Origin: Rhinolophus ferrumequinum
Lineage: Eukaryota > Chordata > Mammalia > Chiroptera > Rhinolophidae
Length of the DNA stretch: 64,000 nucleotides
Direction of reading: 5' to 3'
Assembly: GCF_004115265.2 (NCBI RefSeq)
Contig: NC_046297.1
Span: forward strand, 2,356,001 to 2,420,000
A program made the position numbers and the translations under genes. Positions 1-11,479 of this stretch are shown here, one piece after another. Under the pieces are notes generated by a model. It saw nothing but the letters and a program-made list of their open reading frames with translations, had not been told where the DNA came from and ran no database searches. Within the stretch, counting starts at the first letter, position 1. The number at the start of each line of letters is the position of its first letter.

Positions 1-308
1 ACCGTGATCTTACACCAACCCTCTAAGTGAATGAAGCTTCAGCTTTCCTGTCTCCAAGCTCAATGTAATAACGCCACCTTCTCCCAATGCCGCTGTGAAA
101 ACAAGAAAAACTGAACACAAAGCACTCCCGTCTGCCCCGCACACAGTCAACAAATATGATCTCTAAAACTACGGCAACAGAATCACATCTTAGGGATGTA
201 GTAGAAAAGCTTCTTAACAGAAAACGTGGTCCTAAAGTATCTCGTCCAAAGTAGTCTTTATTGGGCAGGCTTTGGAGGACATAGGAGGTGAGGAAGCACT
301 GGGTGTGC

Positions 309-310
<2 letters not shown>

Positions 311-341
<31 letters not shown>
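311..341. repeat. (CA)n microsatellite in CA13 intron 2
   Basis: About 15 uninterrupted CA dinucleotides. Open frames across it are repeat artefacts. Confidence 0.95.
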
Positions 342-343
<2 letters not shown>

Positions 344-451
344 CCAGCAGGATTCATCTCCCACCAATGCCCAGCAGGAGTAACTGTTGGATTGGTAAGG
401 TGCGGTCTTAACAATGGTTTGATTTAAATTGCCCTGCTCTTCAGAGATTAT

Positions 452-452
452 A

Positions 453-501
<49 letters not shown>
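452..501. repeat. Compound (TG)n(TA)n microsatellite
   Basis: About 7-8 TG units pass directly into about 17 TA units. It lies 110 bp from the CA tract at 311-341, so the two could pair as purine-pyrimidine alternating tracts. Confidence 0.95.
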
Positions 502-505
<4 letters not shown>

Positions 506-689
506 AATTTGTCACGAATGACCCACCTTACATAAGAAGGAAAAGATGGTAAGAGGTTTCACATGCACTTTTCTAGAAATAGCAAGAAAGAAAAGGCAAA
601 GAATATATTTCCCATGGCACACCCCTCCGAGCTATACTGTCGGAGAAGGAAAGATCCAGACTGCTGTCGGTATCCACCAGCACAGCTGG

Positions 690-870
690 ACTCATTTTTC
701 CCAGAGCTGAAGCTGGACAGTGGGGATTAAGAGCTGGTGTCCTGGTTGGATCAGCAGAGCTGGGAATAATCCCAGCTCAGCCACTAAATTCTGTGGTCTT
801 CCAAAACTCACTTAAGCCTCTGTGGGCTTCGGCTTTCTTGTCTATATTTGTGTTTGTCTATTTTTAATTA
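690..870 (+). mobile_element. MIR SINE relic
   Basis: Diverged match to the MIR body: a CCCAGCTC-like segment, then ACTCACTTAAGCCTCTGTGGGCTT and TTTCTTGTCTAT. Located in CA13 intron 2. Confidence 0.5.
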
Positions 871-1134
871 GGACATTGGACTGGGTGTTCCTGAACTTCT
901 ACAATTCTCAAAACTGCACGAGGAAGAAAATTGGGAGCATACATAAGAAAAACATCTTGGAAGGTTGAATGGTTGGGGCTTCTTTTAGATTCATTTGGAT
1001 CCAGATTTCTTCACAATAAATAAAGATAGCTATTTTAAAAGCCTTCTAAAAAGTGAGAAAAAAGAGAAGAGAGAACCACTCACACCAGACTCTAAAGGTG
1101 CTCTTCTGTGACTCTGCTGCAAACAGAATCATGT

Positions 1135-1260
1135 CGTTGGTTTTTCTCCCCCTATACAATGTCCATGAGGGCAGAGCTGGCTTGTGTCCCTGCTGTACCC
1201 ATCACCTAGCACAGACTGTCATGAAGGAGATGCACGGTAAGTATTTGATGAACGAATGAA
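1135..1260 (+). mobile_element. L2 LINE 3' end
   Basis: The segment ATGTCCATGAGGGCAGAGCT, then a CACCTAGCACAG-like stretch and a GTATTTGATGAACGAATGAA end, are the diagnostic L2 3' terminus in plus orientation. Confidence 0.7.
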
Positions 1261-2779
1261 GAAAATATCTGATATGTCTCTAGACAAAGTTTCAAAGACG
1301 TCTCCCAGGTAAACTAACTTCAGAGGCCCCTTCACCAAGTGACTCCACACAGCACGGATGAAAGTTTCCAGATGAAATCACGTCTCTGTTGTCCTTGCTG
1401 TTGCACAATAAGACCTGAGCTGAGACATGAAGTCTTCCCTTCAGAGCTAAAGAGCAGATTGGAGAGCTGGAGTGACCCGTGCGGCACTGAGTTTGGGAAG
1501 AGACACAAACAAGCAAGCTCAGGAGAAAGCCCGTGGTACCCAAACACACACCGTCAGGGACAGGTCCCAGAATCATGGCTGATCTGTGGAAAGCCTGCTC
1601 ACAATCCAGGGTTTAAAGCCAGATTAGCATAGCTCTGCATAGTTAAGCAGCAAAGCTTGCCTTTCACTCCACAGAGCTGGCTCCACATTTGGGAGTTTCC
1701 ACTAAAATACTCAACCTGGGGCTACGGTCAGCAGATGTCTAATTGTGGAGACCACCCTCCCAGAGGAGGGCTGTCTGCAGGGTGGGCAACATGAGTGAAA
1801 TATCAAGGTTAACGTAACAGTGACTTCGAAATAGTCTATAGCAAAACAGCAAAACTGTGGTATAAAATGAGCAATGGCAGCAAGTTATTTTTCACGAGAG
1901 TGACTTAGTGTTTTCAAGTGTCAAGTTATTCACCTCATTTTCCAGCCTCGATGAGTAAATCAATATTATTGTCTCCATGTGAAGTCTGAAAACAAGTGAT
2001 CGTTGCTCCAAAATCTCACTACATACATGGAGTCCATTTATCATTTCATTCAGGAGTTTTTAAAACAATCTATTGCTGTCACCTGCTATACTCTGCAAAG
2101 CCCAAAGACACTGAGAAAGTAGAAAGAAAGATACGTGCTTTTCTATTGCCTTTGACTTTTAACATTGTTAGTCATTTGCCAGCCCTACTCATTTTCTGAA
2201 ACTACTCTATAGTCGGCTGCCTTGAATAATGAGCACAGATGGCAACAAAATCAGGAAAAAAATTTAATTTAAAAATCACCACAGTGGTTCAGGCACTTCC
2301 TGTCTATCCCACTGGGATACAGAGTCCTTTAAGGCAGATCGGTCTTGTCCCCTTGGGTCCCCAGGACCAAGGAGAGTGCCTGGATCAATTAACAATACTG
2401 ACATGCAATAAGAAGGAGACCTCACCACCTAGAGAAGCACTTCCCCACATACTCCAGTGTGTAAGGCTGCTACTGACGTGCCCTGGAAATCCCTAACGGG
2501 CATATTCCTAGGACCAGTGAACGTGACGGAGTAACGGCCTACCCACTGTGTCAGACGTCCTCGGAAGGAAAGCTAAGTGAACAGCACCCCTGTGGTTTGC
2601 CTGGAATCTAGGCAAAGAGCACAGATCTGCCAGGGTTAGACCATGAGAGAGAGGGAATGAAGACATGGGCGTTCCCAGGCACTGGGGCCGGAATTCTTTA
2701 TGGAGCCCGGAGAAACTTCCTGAAGCCTAGTTTTCTGTGCTCTGAGAAGATGCACACCAAGTTACTCTCCGGTCGATCA

Positions 2780-2930
2780 CTCAGTCATTCAACAATTCCT
2801 AAGAGCTTACTATGGGTTGGCAACTGTGCTCAATGCCATGTCTGCAATGGTGAGAGGAAGAGAGAAAGGAAGAGGGAGAGACGAGGAAGAGGGGAGAGAG
2901 GGACCTGGGCCATCACAGAGCAAATCAGAG
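2780..2930 (-). mobile_element. L2 3'-end fragment
   Basis: The stretch CAGTCATTCAACAATTCCTA followed by a TGTGCTCAATGCCATG-like piece is the reverse complement of the L2 3' end. It grades into a GA-rich low-complexity run at 2850-2910. Confidence 0.55.
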
Positions 2931-3852
2931 CAGGAATTGGTTATGACCAAGGGTGCTATGTTACAAGGAAAACACAGCTTCAGGGGAAGGACAATCTAAT
3001 CAGTTCTTATTCTAAAACTAGGAGTGTAGCCTCAGTGTTTGTACATCTGAGGCGTTATAAACAGTATCCAAGTATGACTGGGGGTGCTGGACGCTTTGTA
3101 CCTGCAAGCCTTGGGCTGTGACAGCGCCCGTTCCATCAACCATCTCTACTGAGTCAGATTCACGAAACTGAGGGCGTGGAGGGAAGGCAACTGAATATAC
3201 ATAAAAAGCGAGGTCCCTCCTTCCCCCAAAAGTTGAACATAAAGATAAAAGTGTTAATCTTTCTTTGTTCAATTTTTGCAATGCTCTGAATAATATGTAT
3301 CACTTTTATGAATTTGACGGATATGAGGAAGAACTTTTATGGGGTTATAATTCTTGCTAACGATATAGCTGAGCTTAATGAGGAAGTGAAAACTTTTTCA
3401 CAGTTAAGGATTTTTAAAGTTTAACTCTCTATCATTAATAGGGCAAACACAGCATCATCCTAATATTAGACAAAAATTTTAAAAAATTTGTCAAAGTCTT
3501 CAAATCTGATTCTAACCTTCTCTCTCATCTTACTTGTAAACTTGACACCATCTACTCCTTGGGGTGGAGGTAAGCTTGGAGAAGGATTCCATGCTCGTGC
3601 TAAGGAAATACTTTTTCTGCTTTAGATAGTTAATTTATTATATATAAATGATACTAAAGTTTAACTTGGTCGGTCCCTTATTTATCGACGGTGTGAAAGA
3701 CACTCCCCCGAACTAATCAAACAAAACTTTTATCACAAGGTCTAGCACAGTACTAACACACAATGCATAAATGTTTCAGATGCCGGAGAAGAGAGTGTCA
3801 CTGAGTCGGTCACCCACGTCCCAAACCCCCTACTGAAAAAAGAAAAGCCAAC

Positions 3853-4050
3853 CTGATTTGTCCTCTGTGTCGTCAAAGTCCACGCTGAAGGAGTGGCCAC
3901 TGTTACTGATGATTTTAGCGGAGCTCGGGTCATACTTGATGCTAAGAGGCCGGAGGGAAGAGTCATACTTCACTTCTGTGGTTTTAATCTCAATCGGAGA
4001 TTGCTGATCTCCATCAGCAATGGGGAAAAACTCGTTCCAATGAACAGGAC
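3853..4050 (-). CDS. CA13: CA13 coding exon 2
   Basis: The acceptor TTTTCAAG|GT and donor TCAG|GTTGGC bound 198 bases encoding the end of Gly13 to Ser78. The donor is poor after the GT (GTTGGC), but it is the only one that keeps the family's exon boundary. Confidence 0.95.
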
Positions 4051-7000
4051 CTTGAAAACACAGGGCCAAGAAAAGAATAAATGAGCTATTTCATCCAAAA
4101 TACTTGTTGAGAGCAACAGACTGTGCTGGAGACTGAAGAGGACACTGAGATTAATAAAATGAGATCTCCACCCTCAAGACCTCAGCATCTAACTGGGTTT
4201 GTGTTTTTCTTTACAAGCCTAGTTGCTTTTCTTACAAGTATGGAAACCTGCTGGTTTGCCTTCATTCACTTTCAGAATTAAGCTAACCCTTGTAGACAAA
4301 GAGCAGGTAAGTTGTATAAGGGACTTTCTGAAGGGACTCTTCTACCAAACTAAAAACAACAGTCCAATTCACTATGGAAAACAATGAGGTTCAGTGTCAA
4401 GTCCAAGAACGAGAGTTGTGGAAGTCGTGAAGTTTAAGGGCTGAAAGAATTGATGGAGCTGAGAGCTGTGTGGTGCAAAAAGGGTGTGGTCCTACTTCTT
4501 TCTTCGAGCGCTCACTGGTGTCGAAGGGGGTCACCCAGGCCTCAGCTCCATTAGCTGTGATGTGCAACAGGCATACTGAGGAAATGCAAGAAAGTCCCAT
4601 GTAGGATAACCCAAATGAAATGGCTGCACCATGTCAGGAAACATAATAGTGCTGATTAGCTGCAGTGGAATCAGCTAGCAATGTATTCCTCTCTTTCTAC
4701 ATTTCAGAAAGTTATTCTGTGGTTATTTTGCCAATGCTACATTTGAATTCCAGAGTGGATCACGACAATCCTCATCCTCATCTATTCAACAAGCCCAAAT
4801 TGCATCAAGTTCCCAATCAGACACGCGTTTGGTAACCAGGTGTGGACCAATACGTTGGCAGTTCTCTTGTCTTATCTCTTCAGTTCTCTGGGAGACTGGA
4901 TTCAAATTCTGTCTGTCAAAAGCAGCAGTGAGGTGGCAGCTCCAAGTAAGTGCCAACTCCTTCTGCAGACTTGAGTCACTGTCTGGGTCACAGGTTCTTT
5001 TTGTCTCCTCCACTGTACCTGCAACGTACAGAGTCACCACTGGACAAGGAGACACAGCAACCACCAGGGAAGGAGACACAGCCACCACCGGGCAAGGAGA
5101 CACAGCCACCACCGGGCAAGGAAACTCAGCCACCACCGGGCAAGGACATGTCAGGGCGACTGAATAAACTTTTCCCTGCTTCACTAACCAGCTGACCTAA
5201 TTTCTCTAAAACTCAAGGACTTATAAAAATGCTACAGCATGACAATTAACTACACATTAGTGATTAACAGCAAGTAATTTTAAAAGATTTAGAATGAAAT
5301 TTCATGAAATGCAAATATATCACAGTTATCTACATCTTCCTTCTCTAAATCTAATGCTCCTTTTCACTCTTCATTTGTACAAAGGAGAAAGCATAAATTT
5401 CTTCCTTCGCATACGTTTGCTTCAGGTACAAAAAGTCATGGCATGTACACCTAACCACACACACAACTTAAAAGTTGTTCTCTTGTGAATCTGACACTTG
5501 GGACTTCAAAGCAACTTGAACATCAAAAGTCCTTGCTTAAAACGTATTACAGAAAAAGCCTTACCTTTCCTTACATGTACTCTCATTTACCTTTCTAGGC
5601 GTCTTTCCGTGTACAATCTAACCCAATTTTATGTGAAAAAAAGAGTTTTCTGCCTCCCTGCCACCACGTACGAGTTAACCTAAAGATAATTAGATTTCAA
5701 AAATGCAGTGCATGTGTCACAAATGTTGTTGACTTTCTTTCCAATCAGGAGGTTTTTTTCTTCTCCTAATTCCTGTACTCTCCTACTTCCAGCCCTTTAT
5801 AACCATGACTATTTTTAAAAGCAGAGGCAAACCAAAATGAAATACAAATAATACCCCTTTACATCCAATACTCAATATTATATATGTATTAAACACTATG
5901 GCAGGTTCATTTCCCTGCCTCTTAAGAGCCCCCACCTTTTACATTTTCCAAACATCCAACTTTAAACCCACTTAAACACAGTTGCTAAATAAAGAGAGAT
6001 GATGTTTCTTCCATTGCTTCCAGAACTTTCGAATGTCCACAGTGATACGCGCTTTGCAGTGTTGGACACATTCCCTACACTAAACCATAAAACTATGGAA
6101 GGTTCGCGTTAGCAGTTACAGGTCGTTTGTGAAGGCGGTACCCCCTTCCGAAGCCTCTTATCTGCTCATTCACCGCCTTTGGCCGTGGAAACAGAAAACA
6201 TGCAGGAGTGGCCAGCCCAGTGAGGACACATTTCCAAGGGAATTTTGCCACAGTTGATCCACTTAAACGTGTGGTGCTCAGGATGTTACTGCTTCTTCGA
6301 GCAGGGAGCCAGCGAATGGCCCCGCAATTCTTCGAAGAACTGCAAAATCACTCCTCCTTAATGGCTTGCTTCCCTGAGATAGAGTTTTTAGATTTCTCAA
6401 GAGGGGCTTCCATGTTTTCTAACGCATTGAAGAGGAAACAGTACTCAGGGATCGGACGCCCTCCTTCCTAACCATAGTTATTGGCACGCAGTAACTGTTA
6501 ACAATAATGACCATTATTCCAGCAGAGAAGGACATCGGACGAAATTTATGTCAGAAATGAACAAAACGTACTCAGTCAAAAATAAGCCCACCTAACTTAC
6601 ACTTTTCATTACTGAAGTTCTAAATTTCACCCGCTCCCACTTTTAAACTGGTCACTTAACCGTAGCCTCACAGGGCCACAATTAGAAATGAAACTTTTTT
6701 GTTTCTTTGTGAAAGTAAACTCTCTATAAAACTCGACAATGCTGTTCAATCATACACACATTAACCCCCAAAATCATCCTCACCATCATCATTATTCACA
6801 GACTTAATTCTGACAGTGATTCACTATCTGCTTTCTTGGTGCCACTGCAATTAGTTCAAATAATCAGCATTTGAAATAAGTTCAGCTTAACGAACAGAAA
6901 AGAAAACGGTTTACTTTTGAGAACTTAGAATACACAAGAAGAAAAGTATATGTCTTATTACTGTTGCTTCCGTCAGTAAATGCATGTTGGCAACGTGCTG

Positions 7001-7662
7001 TAGTCTAGCCATCCTTTGCTAATCGTCCCTGTCTGCACGGATGAGTGTGGGAGGAGAGGCAGAAAGAGTGAACAGGGGCCCAAAGCCCCGCTTCACTTTC
7101 CAGTAAGAAGCCAAAGCCTTTCTTTGTAAAGCCCGCATATCAGCCAGCCAACCGCACGCTGCTGTGGGCACGTTCCATCGTTAGGAAGAAATTCGCGGTC
7201 TTTTGGTTGCCAAGAAGGCACCCTGAATTTGCAGAGTTGCAATTCAAAGTATTCAAACTTCTCCAATACAGTTGCAAATATTTCCCACGATTGGTTCCCC
7301 TTGAGTGAATGATGAGCTTACAAGACTGAAAGGGAAGTTGTCCTCAACTCATTAAAAGTGTGTCCTTAGCCTGCCCTTAACGAGAAGCGCGTCCGCCAGC
7401 GAGTCCCCGGCTTTCCAAGGGCAGTGCAGGGCGGGACAGGACGACTGGGGTCTGGGGGCCCACTGTCCACACCCCAGGAGCGGCCCTCCGGGTGCACACG
7501 AGGCTGCCTCCCGCACGCGGCTCCCGGGCGGCTCGGTCCAGGGGACCAGGTCCCCGGAGTGGGATCGCGCGCGCGCCCCGCGGACCCCGACCACCCGCCC
7601 CAACCCACCCGCGGGGGGCGCTCACCGTTGTGCTCCGCGTACCCCCAGCTGAGTCGAGACAT
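3853..7662 (-). CDS. CA13: Carbonic anhydrase 13, 5' part (coding exons 1-2; rest off the left edge)
   Basis: Cytosolic alpha-class carbonic anhydrase, which interconverts CO2 and bicarbonate using an active-site zinc. Two coding exons are visible: 7626-7662 (residues 1-12 plus one base) and 3853-4050 (residues 13-78). They join in phase to read MSRLSWGYAEHNG followed by PVHWNEFFPIADGDQQSPIE. The 198-base second exon has the size typical of this family. It carries the DGDQQSPIEI core and the NSGHSF segment, whose His65 corresponds to the His64 proton shuttle of CA II. The three zinc-binding histidines lie in later exons that I could not find between 1 and 3852, so the gene continues leftward. 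The sequence matches remembered human CA13 closely and differs from CA1, CA2 and CA3. Intron 1 is 4051-7625; at least 3.85 kb of intron 2 is in view. No break is seen. Confidence 0.95.
5037..5148. repeat. 24-bp minisatellite, about 4.7 copies, in CA13 intron 1
   Basis: Units start at 5037, 5061, 5085, 5109 and 5133 (partial). The core unit is CCACCGGGCAAGGAGACACA plus GCCA. Copies 3 and 4 are nearly identical, while the first two and the last have drifted. Because the unit is a multiple of three, open frames persist on both strands; these are not genes. Confidence 0.9.
7626..7662 (-). CDS. CA13: CA13 coding exon 1
   Basis: Start codon at 7662-7660, then MSRLSWGYAEHN plus one base. The donor reads CAACG|GTGAG. 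Exon 1 of cytosolic carbonic anhydrases normally ends after this short HWGY-like segment. Confidence 0.95.
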
Positions 7663-7768
7663 GGTCCTGGCGGCGGGCGCGGAGGGAGAGGAAGGAGCTC
7701 GGGCGGTGGCGGGCGGGCTGGGCGGGACCGCAGCGGCACAGGCGGCCCGGAGCCCGCGGGATGCTCGC

Positions 7769-7787
7769 CGGCCGCCAGGGGGCGCGC
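7769..7787 (+). promoter_or_regulatory. CTCF-type binding motif
   Basis: The sequence CGGCCGCCAGGGGGCGCGC matches the vertebrate CTCF core (GGCCACCAGGGGGCGC) with one core mismatch. It lies about 110 bp upstream of the CA13 start codon, on the side facing RBIS. Occupancy is inferred. Confidence 0.65.
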
Positions 7788-7879
7788 ACGGGGACAGTCA
7801 CCGCTGAAGCGCTGCCCGCAGGCTGTCCCGGGAGGAGTGAGTCACCCGCCTGGGCCCGCCCGGCTGGAAAGGAGCCGGG

Positions 7880-8920
7880 GGCTGGCAGCGGTGGCGATGG
7901 TTACAAGCTCCAAACAATCAGGAGCCACAGAAGGAACTGAGCTGCGGCTCATTAAGGTTTGGCCAACCCGCGTGTCCACGTTTTCCATTAGGTCCTCCCG
8001 TCATCCCAGGGGGGAAGATGCTCCAAGTACCCAGAGTTAGAAAAGGGGGAGCTGAGAGCGCGCCCCACATTGCACAGAAGGTAGGGCCTGGAGGTCCCTC
8101 CCGGGCCTCGTCCCGCTCCTCTGGCACCCTCTGCAGGCTGTGGCTCGGGAGTGAGGGGACCAAGGCTGGGGACTGATCCTGGGTCCCCAAGTTATGTCGC
8201 CCTGTGCGCCCCGGGGGCAAGAGGGTACTCGGGCCCTTTTCCTGGATGCTCGCCGGGCTTGCTGCTGCGGACTGGCTACGGGGCCTTGACTTTCCTTCCC
8301 GGAGGAGGCGGTATGCTGGGCTCCCAGGGAAAACAGAAGGTGTGTGACCCACCAAGAGTATAATTACTGTCCCGGCTGCTTAAGGCTTTGATTTGGGTCT
8401 ATCTGAAATCTAGAATTGAACTGCGCAGTGTTACTTATGGACAAAATAATGCAAAGAGCTTCTTAATGGGCACGAACCTTCCGTAAAAGGCCGAGGGGTG
8501 GCCGTTTCCCTGTGGTCTTTCAGCTTCTCTTATGGTCCACACAGAAGCACATAAGGTGGTGACTGCCAAGTCACATTGTTTAGGGACCACTAAATAAGGT
8601 TCAAATTGAACTAGTCTTTAGATGTGGCCCAAATACCCGCTAGCGCATGCAGCCCGTACCTTCTGCTTCTGCAGTCCTTAATGAGGCTGGAACCCCGCCG
8701 GAGAAAATGGTTCCCGACAGCACTAACTACAGTGCACTTTATGCTCCTGCATCTCAAGGAAAGGCCCGGCCTCCCTCATCCACATTCTCTAGAACATTTG
8801 GGCTCATTTATGCCAATATAATACAATAGGAGCCAAACTTTTAAGAATAAGGTCTGATCTGTATTCACTTTCATCACAGAAGATAATGTACATATATATT
8901 TATATTTAAATACACACATA
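7880..8920. other. Intergenic, CA13 upstream flank, nothing recognised
   Basis: Moderately GC-rich near the island and falling to average by 8.4 kb. No exon, RNA gene or recognisable repeat stands out. The open frames at 7918-8355 and 8151-8363 lack family features and look like composition effects. Confidence 0.5.
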
Positions 8921-8929
8921 TAATAAAGG

Positions 8930-9990
8930 ACTGTTATCCAAATATATAAAAGCTCTTAAAACTCAGTAAGAAAACAAACAACCTGATTAAAAATGGCCCA
9001 CAGACCTTCACAGATACCTCACCAAGGAGGATAGAAAGACAGCAAATAAACACATGAAGATACGCTCAGCATCACGTGTCATCAGGGAAATGCAAACTGA
9101 ATGATGGTGAGATCCACTGCACGCCCATTGTAATGGCCCAAATCAGACACTGACACCACCAAATGCCGGGAGGACGTGGAGCCACAGGAACTCTCACTCA
9201 CTGCTGCTGGAATCAAACGGTGCAGCCACTCTGGAGGATCGTGTGGTGGTTTCTTACAAACCGAAACATACCTGTACCATATGATCCAGCAGTCACTTTC
9301 CTTCATATTTACCCATAGTTCTTGAGAACTTACGTCCACACAAAAATCTACAGGCATATGTTTATATTTATTATTATTCAGAATTGCCAAATTTTGGCAG
9401 CAAGCAAGATGTCCTCAGTAGGTGATGGATAAATAAACTGGGGTCCATCCAGACAGTGGCATGTCATTCAGCACTAGACGGAAATGAGTTATCGAGTCAT
9501 GAAAAGACACGGAGGAAACTTAGATGCATATGACTAAGTGAGAGAAGCCAATCTGAAAAGTCTGCACACTGTATGCTTCCAACTCTGTGACATCCTGGAA
9601 AAGGCAGAACTGTGGAGACAGCGACAGACAGATGGTTGTCAGGGTTTGGGGGTCGGAGGGAGCACAGAGGATGTTTGGGCAGTGAGACGACTCTGTGTGA
9701 CGCCATAATGGTGGACCCATGTCGTGACACATCTGTGCAAACCCACAGGACGTACGACACCAAGAGTGACCCCAGTGGAAACCGTGGACTCTGGGGGATG
9801 ATGACGTGTCCGTGTAGTGTCATTATTGTAACAAATGTACCACTGGGGGTGGGAGGTGGTGATAATGGGGAGACAGCATGGGTGGGGGCAGGGGTGCTTG
9901 GGGATCTCTGTACATGAGGAAGGTACCTTCCTTTCAGTTTTGCTGTGAACCTAAAGTTACTCTTAAAAAACAGTCTTTTTTAAAAAACAA
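8930..9990 (+). mobile_element. Old L1 LINE, 3' end of ORF2 and 3' UTR
   Basis: Begins with the L1 ORF2 3' signature (TTAAAAATGGCCCACAGACC) and continues through a CATCAGGGAAATGCAAA segment, a GGATGGATAAATAAACTGG-like segment and a TAAAAAACAG tail. Heavily diverged, so an ancient mammalian L1 subfamily. Sense direction is plus. Confidence 0.85.
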
Positions 9991-10299
9991 AGTAAACCCA
10001 CAAAAACTAATAAGATTAAGTCAGATACACAACACACCCATGAGCTAGCTGGTAGGAGGTCCCGTACAAATTTGGGGCAGTTTGGCCATCAAAAAGAATA
10101 GTAGTTGTAATAGAGTATAACTTCCTTCTCCCCTAACATCCATGAGTCGGGGGAGAGCGAGAGCGAGAGCGAGACAGAAAGCTTCTCTATGAGAGAATGC
10201 CAGCTACTGAATACAGATGAAATGATGGAATTTTAAAACAACCATTTTTTTGCAAGGCCAATGTAATATCTGGTTCGGACAAGGATCAGTACTGGGAGC

Positions 10300-10700
10300 T
10301 AGAACTTCTGGGTGAAAGGTTATTGGGGGGCAGGAGATTCACAGCTTAGGATTAAGAGACAAAAGACATGTAAAAACCAAACGCCATGTGCGACCCTCAA
10401 GATCCTACATTGGGAAAAAAGCTGGAATAGATGCTTTGGGGTCAGTTGGAGAAATGTGGACAGACGCAGCATGTAGGTGATCTTAGTGAAGTGACGGTGA
10501 CTTTTGTAGGTGCGATGATGTGCTGGGAAGATGGGGAGAACGCTGAAGCCACTGGGCGGCAGTACTAACGCCCGTGATGGACCCTCAGATGTCTCAGTCA
10601 GTAACTGGGGATTGAGTTGAGGGATGTTTCTGTGCTCGTGATGCTATCTTTACATTTTATATTCTGTACATTTTACTTTCGTTTTTTCAAAAAAATGTGG
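10300..10700 (+). mobile_element. Probable degenerate L1-like 3' sequence
   Basis: Segments such as AAAACCAAACGCCATGTGCG and the closing TTTCAAAAAAATG stretch resemble old LINE 3' ends. The match is from memory and weak. Confidence 0.3.
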
Positions 10701-11179
10701 AGGGGACAGAAATCATGTACTTTCTCAAATCAGTGAATCCTTTCACTTGCTAAATAACCCTTTATCACTATCTGTGGGTTTTCTGCTTAACAAGGAATCT
10801 CTGTCTCCATGTTCACAACCATCAAGTACAAACAAGTAAAAGGTTAGCACTGACCAGAGAACCCAGGAATTCTGACCAAAGATACGGAGCTCATGTCCAC
10901 CACTTCTCTTGAATGAGTTCAATCCAGCTCGAACTTCCTTTGTAGCAAAGCATGCTTCCTGGGCTCTCCTCTCAATGCATTAGACAGTGTGCTATGAGCA
11001 GCACCTGTAAGTTACAACTCCAGCCATAAAAATATTACTTTAGTAACATGTTAAGGAAGAATCGAAGTATGAATCGATACTGTTTTATTAGGGCACATGC
11101 ACAGACTCTGTCTGAAAGGCACATTTTCCCAAGTCTTCTTCTTAGAAAGTCTAAATGTCAACTCAACTCAAGCGGCTAC

Positions 11180-11310
11180 TTTCATCTAATTTTCACAGGG
11201 CAGGAAACTGAGATGAACAAGATTTCTGGTTACCTAGCAAGGCAAGCCACACAAAGGGGACACAGCCCCAGTCTGCAGAGTCCCAAGTCCGAGGTGCTCT
11301 CCAGGTGAGC
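11180..11310 (-). mobile_element. MIR SINE relic
   Basis: Reverse-complement MIR core: ATCTAATTTTCACAGGGCAG, then GAAACTGAGATGAACAAGAT and a CCTAGCAAGGCAAGCCACAC segment. Confidence 0.6.
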
Positions 11311-11428
11311 CCCATTTCCTTCATTCATCACGTCCTGTGATTTGTGCAGCTGGGACTTACTAACCACAGGAATGTACCATTTGATAACTTGGGGAAAGTG
11401 TTGATTTTACAGAGCTGATACCATATGG

Positions 11429-11475
11429 GGTTTGGTATCTTCCCATTCCTAAGGTGTATCTTCCCATTCCTAAGG
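11429..11475. repeat. Tandem duplication of a 21-bp segment
   Basis: GTATCTTCCCATTCCTAAGG occurs twice back to back. It is an isolated short duplication with no sign of function. Confidence 0.8.
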
Positions 11476-11479
11476 TGAC

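Larger units (their letters stand above)
7380..7880 (-). promoter_or_regulatory. CA13: CA13 CpG-island promoter and 5' UTR
   Basis: GC-rich, CpG-dense stretch around the CA13 start codon, in contrast to AT-rich flanks. No TATA box is evident. A near-consensus CTCF motif lies inside it at 7769-7787. The transcription start is not resolved. Confidence 0.7.

Noticed and set aside
23-505. 160-residue open frame in CA13 intron 2
   Set aside because: Made of translated CA/TG/TA microsatellites (VCVCVC, IYIYIY).
1-3852. Search for CA13 exon 3 (the segment with the first zinc-binding histidines)
   Set aside because: No stretch on the minus strand reads like the conserved LRGGPL to HLHWG region, so the exon lies outside the window.
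7424-8040. Plus-strand open frames suggesting a gene divergent from CA13
   Set aside because: They overlap CA13 exon 1 on the other strand, are Arg/Gly/Pro-rich from GC composition and show no splice-supported continuation.
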